NCBI RefSeq assembly: GCF_000758625.1
Contig: NZ_CP009283.1
Location: 1,747,501 to 1,811,500, forward strand
From: Paenibacillus sp. FSL R7-0273
GTDB lineage: Bacteria > Bacillota > Bacilli > Paenibacillales > Paenibacillaceae
Direction of reading: 5' to 3'
DNA length: 64,000 bases
Made by a program: the position numbers and the translations under genes. Below the pieces are notes generated by a model. It was not told the origin of the DNA. It made no database searches and saw only the letters and a program-made list of their open reading frames with translations. This document shows positions 62,163 through 64,000 of the stretch, piece after piece. The number at the start of each line of letters is the position of its first letter. The first letter of the stretch is position 1.

Positions 62163-63671
62163 ATGGTTAACGCAAACGCCGAAAGGCGTGAACTACAGCT
62201 TAAGCTCAAAACCTCCCAGGAATACCGTCAGGCCGGCTTTGCCTGGACGGGGTCCCTTATTATTACACTGGTCCTGCTGCTCGCCTCCTATGACTGGGAG
62301 GCGCACAGCATCAAGCCCTGGATAGGGCTTGCCTGTCTGGTCTACGGGGTTTTTACAGCCCTGCAGGTGCTGGTCACTCTGCTCATCCGCAGAGATCTCA
62401 GAGTCTATGGTGAAATCCGCAGCATTACCCGTGCTTTGGGCTATGTACTGCTATTGAGCCTGGTCACAGGCAATGTATTTGTTGCCACTGCAGCCTTCCA
62501 GCTGATCCAGAGGCGCAAATCACCTGAGTATACGCTGGCAGTATACACTCTGCTGACCCAGCTTGGGGTAATTGCCGTTTCGGCAATCAATCTGTACAAG
62601 CCCTACGTGGCGGATACCTTCCTGACCGGAATGTTTATCCTGCTGGCAGTTGCTGTTTTTCATCTGCTGACAGTGATTCTGACCGTCAGATTTGTACGGC
62701 GGCGTCAGGTTCCGAAGGGGCTGCTCTGGGTAGCTTATCCGCTGCTGCTGACCGCGCTGACCGGCAATCTCTTTGCACTTGCGCTGGGCATCATCCTGAT
62801 TGTCCGGATCCGGAACAGCGGCAATCCTGCTGTAGCCGGCTGGGAGGATGTACTGGAGCGGCTGACCCGCAATACAACAGCGATGCTGGGCCTGCTGTTT
62901 ATTGCCTTTCTGTTCTCCGTATCGGTGTGCAGCTATGTGACCTTTGACTACGGTATGGCGGTGGATAACAACTACTCGCTGATTTTGCAGCCTCCGTCAC
63001 TGGCGTATCCGCTGGGTACCGATAATTTCGGACGCTGCCTGTTTACACGCATTATTTTCGGTGCGCGGATCTCCCTGATTGTCGGGGTCATGTCCACTGT
63101 CCTGCCGCTGTTCATAGGTGGTACCCTCGGAGCCATTTCCGGCTACTATGGCCGCTATACCGACAACATCATCATGCGTGCGCTTGATGTGCTGTACGCA
63201 ATTCCGGGCATTCTGCTGGCGATTGCGATCATTGCCGCCTTTGGCGCCAATACAGTGAACCTGATCCTTGCGCTCAGTGTCGGGGCTATTCCGACCTATG
63301 CACGGACGATGCGGGCCAACGTGCTGCAGGTATCCACCTTTGAGTATGTGGATGCCGCCCGGGCCTTCGGCTCCAGCAACCGGTCGATTATCTTCAAGCA
63401 CATCGTTCCGAATTCACTGGCTCCGATGATTGTCAAGGCTACACTGACCATTGGCGGTGCAGTTATCTCGACGAGCAGCCTGAGCTTCCTGGGGCTGGGG
63501 ATTGAACCCCATATCCCGGAATGGGGCAATATTCTCAAGCTGGGCAGTACCTATCTCGAGACGAACTCTTACCTGGCGATTTTCCCGGGGCTGGCTATCA
63601 TTGCACTCGTGCTGTCGTTCAACTTCTTCGGTGACGGGCTGCGGGATGCGCTTGATCCCAAAATGGAATAA
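62163..63671 (+). CDS. peptide ABC transporter permease (DppC-like) with extra N-terminal helices
   Basis: A 502-residue permease. The DppC core begins near residue 235 (LERLTRNTTAMLGLLFIAFL) and has HPLGTDNFGR-like YPLGTDNFGRCLFTRI, FGARISLIVG and FEYVDAARAFGSSNRSIIFK (EAA loop), ending NFFGDGLRDALDPKME. Before it lie about 230 residues with roughly six predicted helices, such as FAWTGSLIITLVLLLASYDW and GLLWVAYPLLLTALTGNLFA, making the protein far longer than the usual ~300. A membrane domain has been added and its role is unknown. It starts 16 bases after the first permease gene, behind AGCAGGTG. Confidence 0.87.
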   Translation: MVNANAERRELQLKLKTSQEYRQAGFAWTGSLIITLVLLLASYDWEAHSIKPWIGLACLVYGVFTALQVLVTLLIRRDLRVYGEIRSITRALGYVLLLSLVTGNVFVATAAFQLIQRRKSPEYTLAVYTLLTQLGVIAVSAINLYKPYVADTFLTGMFILLAVAVFHLLTVILTVRFVRRRQVPKGLLWVAYPLLLTALTGNLFALALGIILIVRIRNSGNPAVAGWEDVLERLTRNTTAMLGLLFIAFLFSVSVCSYVTFDYGMAVDNNYSLILQPPSLAYPLGTDNFGRCLFTRIIFGARISLIVGVMSTVLPLFIGGTLGAISGYYGRYTDNIIMRALDVLYAIPGILLAIAIIAAFGANTVNLILALSVGAIPTYARTMRANVLQVSTFEYVDAARAFGSSNRSIIFKHIVPNSLAPMIVKATLTIGGAVISTSSLSFLGLGIEPHIPEWGNILKLGSTYLETNSYLAIFPGLAIIALVLSFNFFGDGLRDALDPKME

Positions 63672-63757
63672 CGGTTTTGGTTTAACAGATTACGGAAAAC
63701 TCGTCTTAACCGGCGTTTTTCATAGAGACATTAATAGATACTGGGGAGGAAATTGTA

Positions 63758-64000
63758 ATGAAAAAGAAATCCGCACTGGCGCTGCTACTGACTACGGTAA
63801 TGGTCCTTGGCGGCTGCTCTGTAGCAACCAAATCCAATACAGTCGGCAATACGGCTGAGCCTGCTGCCTCTGAGGCACCGGCGACAGCGCCTGCCGGCGA
63901 TGGAACACCGGTTAATATTGATGTGCTGGGCATGAGCAGCAATGAGTCTGATCTGAACATTGTCCGCGACCAGCTGACTAAGAACGGCTTCAACGTGAAG
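63758..64000 (+). CDS. ABC transporter substrate-binding lipoprotein, N-terminal part (3' end outside window)
   Basis: The window shows 81 residues from the ATG. The signal peptide MKKKSALALLLTTVMVLGGC ends in a lipobox Cys (VLGGC). An Ala/Pro/Thr-rich linker follows, and the mature part begins VNIDVLGMSSNESDLNIVRD. GGGGAGGAAA lies seven bases before the ATG. Its position after two peptide-type permeases makes it the likely peptide- or solute-binding subunit, but too little is visible to assign a family firmly. The gap to the preceding gene is 86 bases, with no terminator seen. Confidence 0.8.
   Translation, partial: MKKKSALALLLTTVMVLGGCSVATKSNTVGNTAEPAASEAPATAPAGDGTPVNIDVLGMSSNESDLNIVRDQLTKNGFNVK

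Overview
The window looks like a chromosomal segment of a Paenibacillus-type, spore-forming, plant-polysaccharide-degrading Firmicute. The evidence is gene content: YesM/YesN-style two-component and LplABC-type sugar import genes, many AraC regulators paired with glycoside hydrolases, a CotJC-like manganese catalase with a DUF3231 protein, and an S-layer-anchored (SLH) exoprotein. Shine-Dalgarno sequences are strong (AAGGAGG type) almost throughout. No rRNA, tRNA, insertion sequence, prophage or CRISPR array was seen. The first and last genes are cut by the window edges.

Layout. 1-8276: the tail of a GH43 beta-xylosidase, then an LplABC-like sugar importer, a YesM-like sensor kinase, an AraC-type response regulator and a CE2-like SGNH esterase. 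This reads as a xylo-oligosaccharide uptake and processing unit. 8322-13994: manganese catalase plus DUF3231 protein, a GH13 cyclomaltodextrinase-like enzyme, a cysteine-poor HesB-like protein and a 5'-nucleotidase-type metallophosphatase. 14189-17799: a phosphonate-type ABC importer (phnD, phnC, two phnE). 17862-21133: a methyltransferase-like orphan and a large HTTM-DCC membrane fusion. 21245-26857: AraC/GH2 and AraC/GH27 pairs. 26988-29654: a calcium-type P-ATPase. 29655-31175: a gene-free stretch filled by two different tandem-repeat arrays. 31176-34945: AraC/GH78 rhamnosidase. 35012-36817: a RarD-like transporter, a P-loop protein and a small membrane protein. 36932-40202: GH95 fucosidase and AraC. 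40398-41597: an orphan soluble histidine kinase. 41930-47170: an arabinan/arabinoxylan operon (GH51, double-domain GH43, GH43) behind a clear sigma-A promoter flanked by twin palindromes. 47306-52463: SLH-anchored M14 carboxypeptidase and a degenerate HD-GYP protein. 52558-58774: AraC plus a rhamnogalacturonan operon (GH105, YetA/PL26-like lyase, GH28). 58839-64000: a peptide-type ABC transporter with a fused two-domain ATPase and unusually extended permeases.

How it fits together. Most hydrolases lack signal peptides, so they probably act inside the cell on oligosaccharides brought in by importers such as the one at 918-4433. The side-chain sugars addressed (xylose, arabinose, rhamnose, fucose, galactose, unsaturated galacturonate) are those of pectin and hemicellulose. 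Each local AraC regulator probably senses one inducer, and several CcpA-like cre sites suggest overlying catabolite repression. The least ordinary items are the paired tandem-repeat arrays, the twin-palindrome promoter of the GH51 operon, the HTTM-DCC fusion, the extended peptide-transport permeases and the HD-GYP protein that has lost two metal-site histidines.
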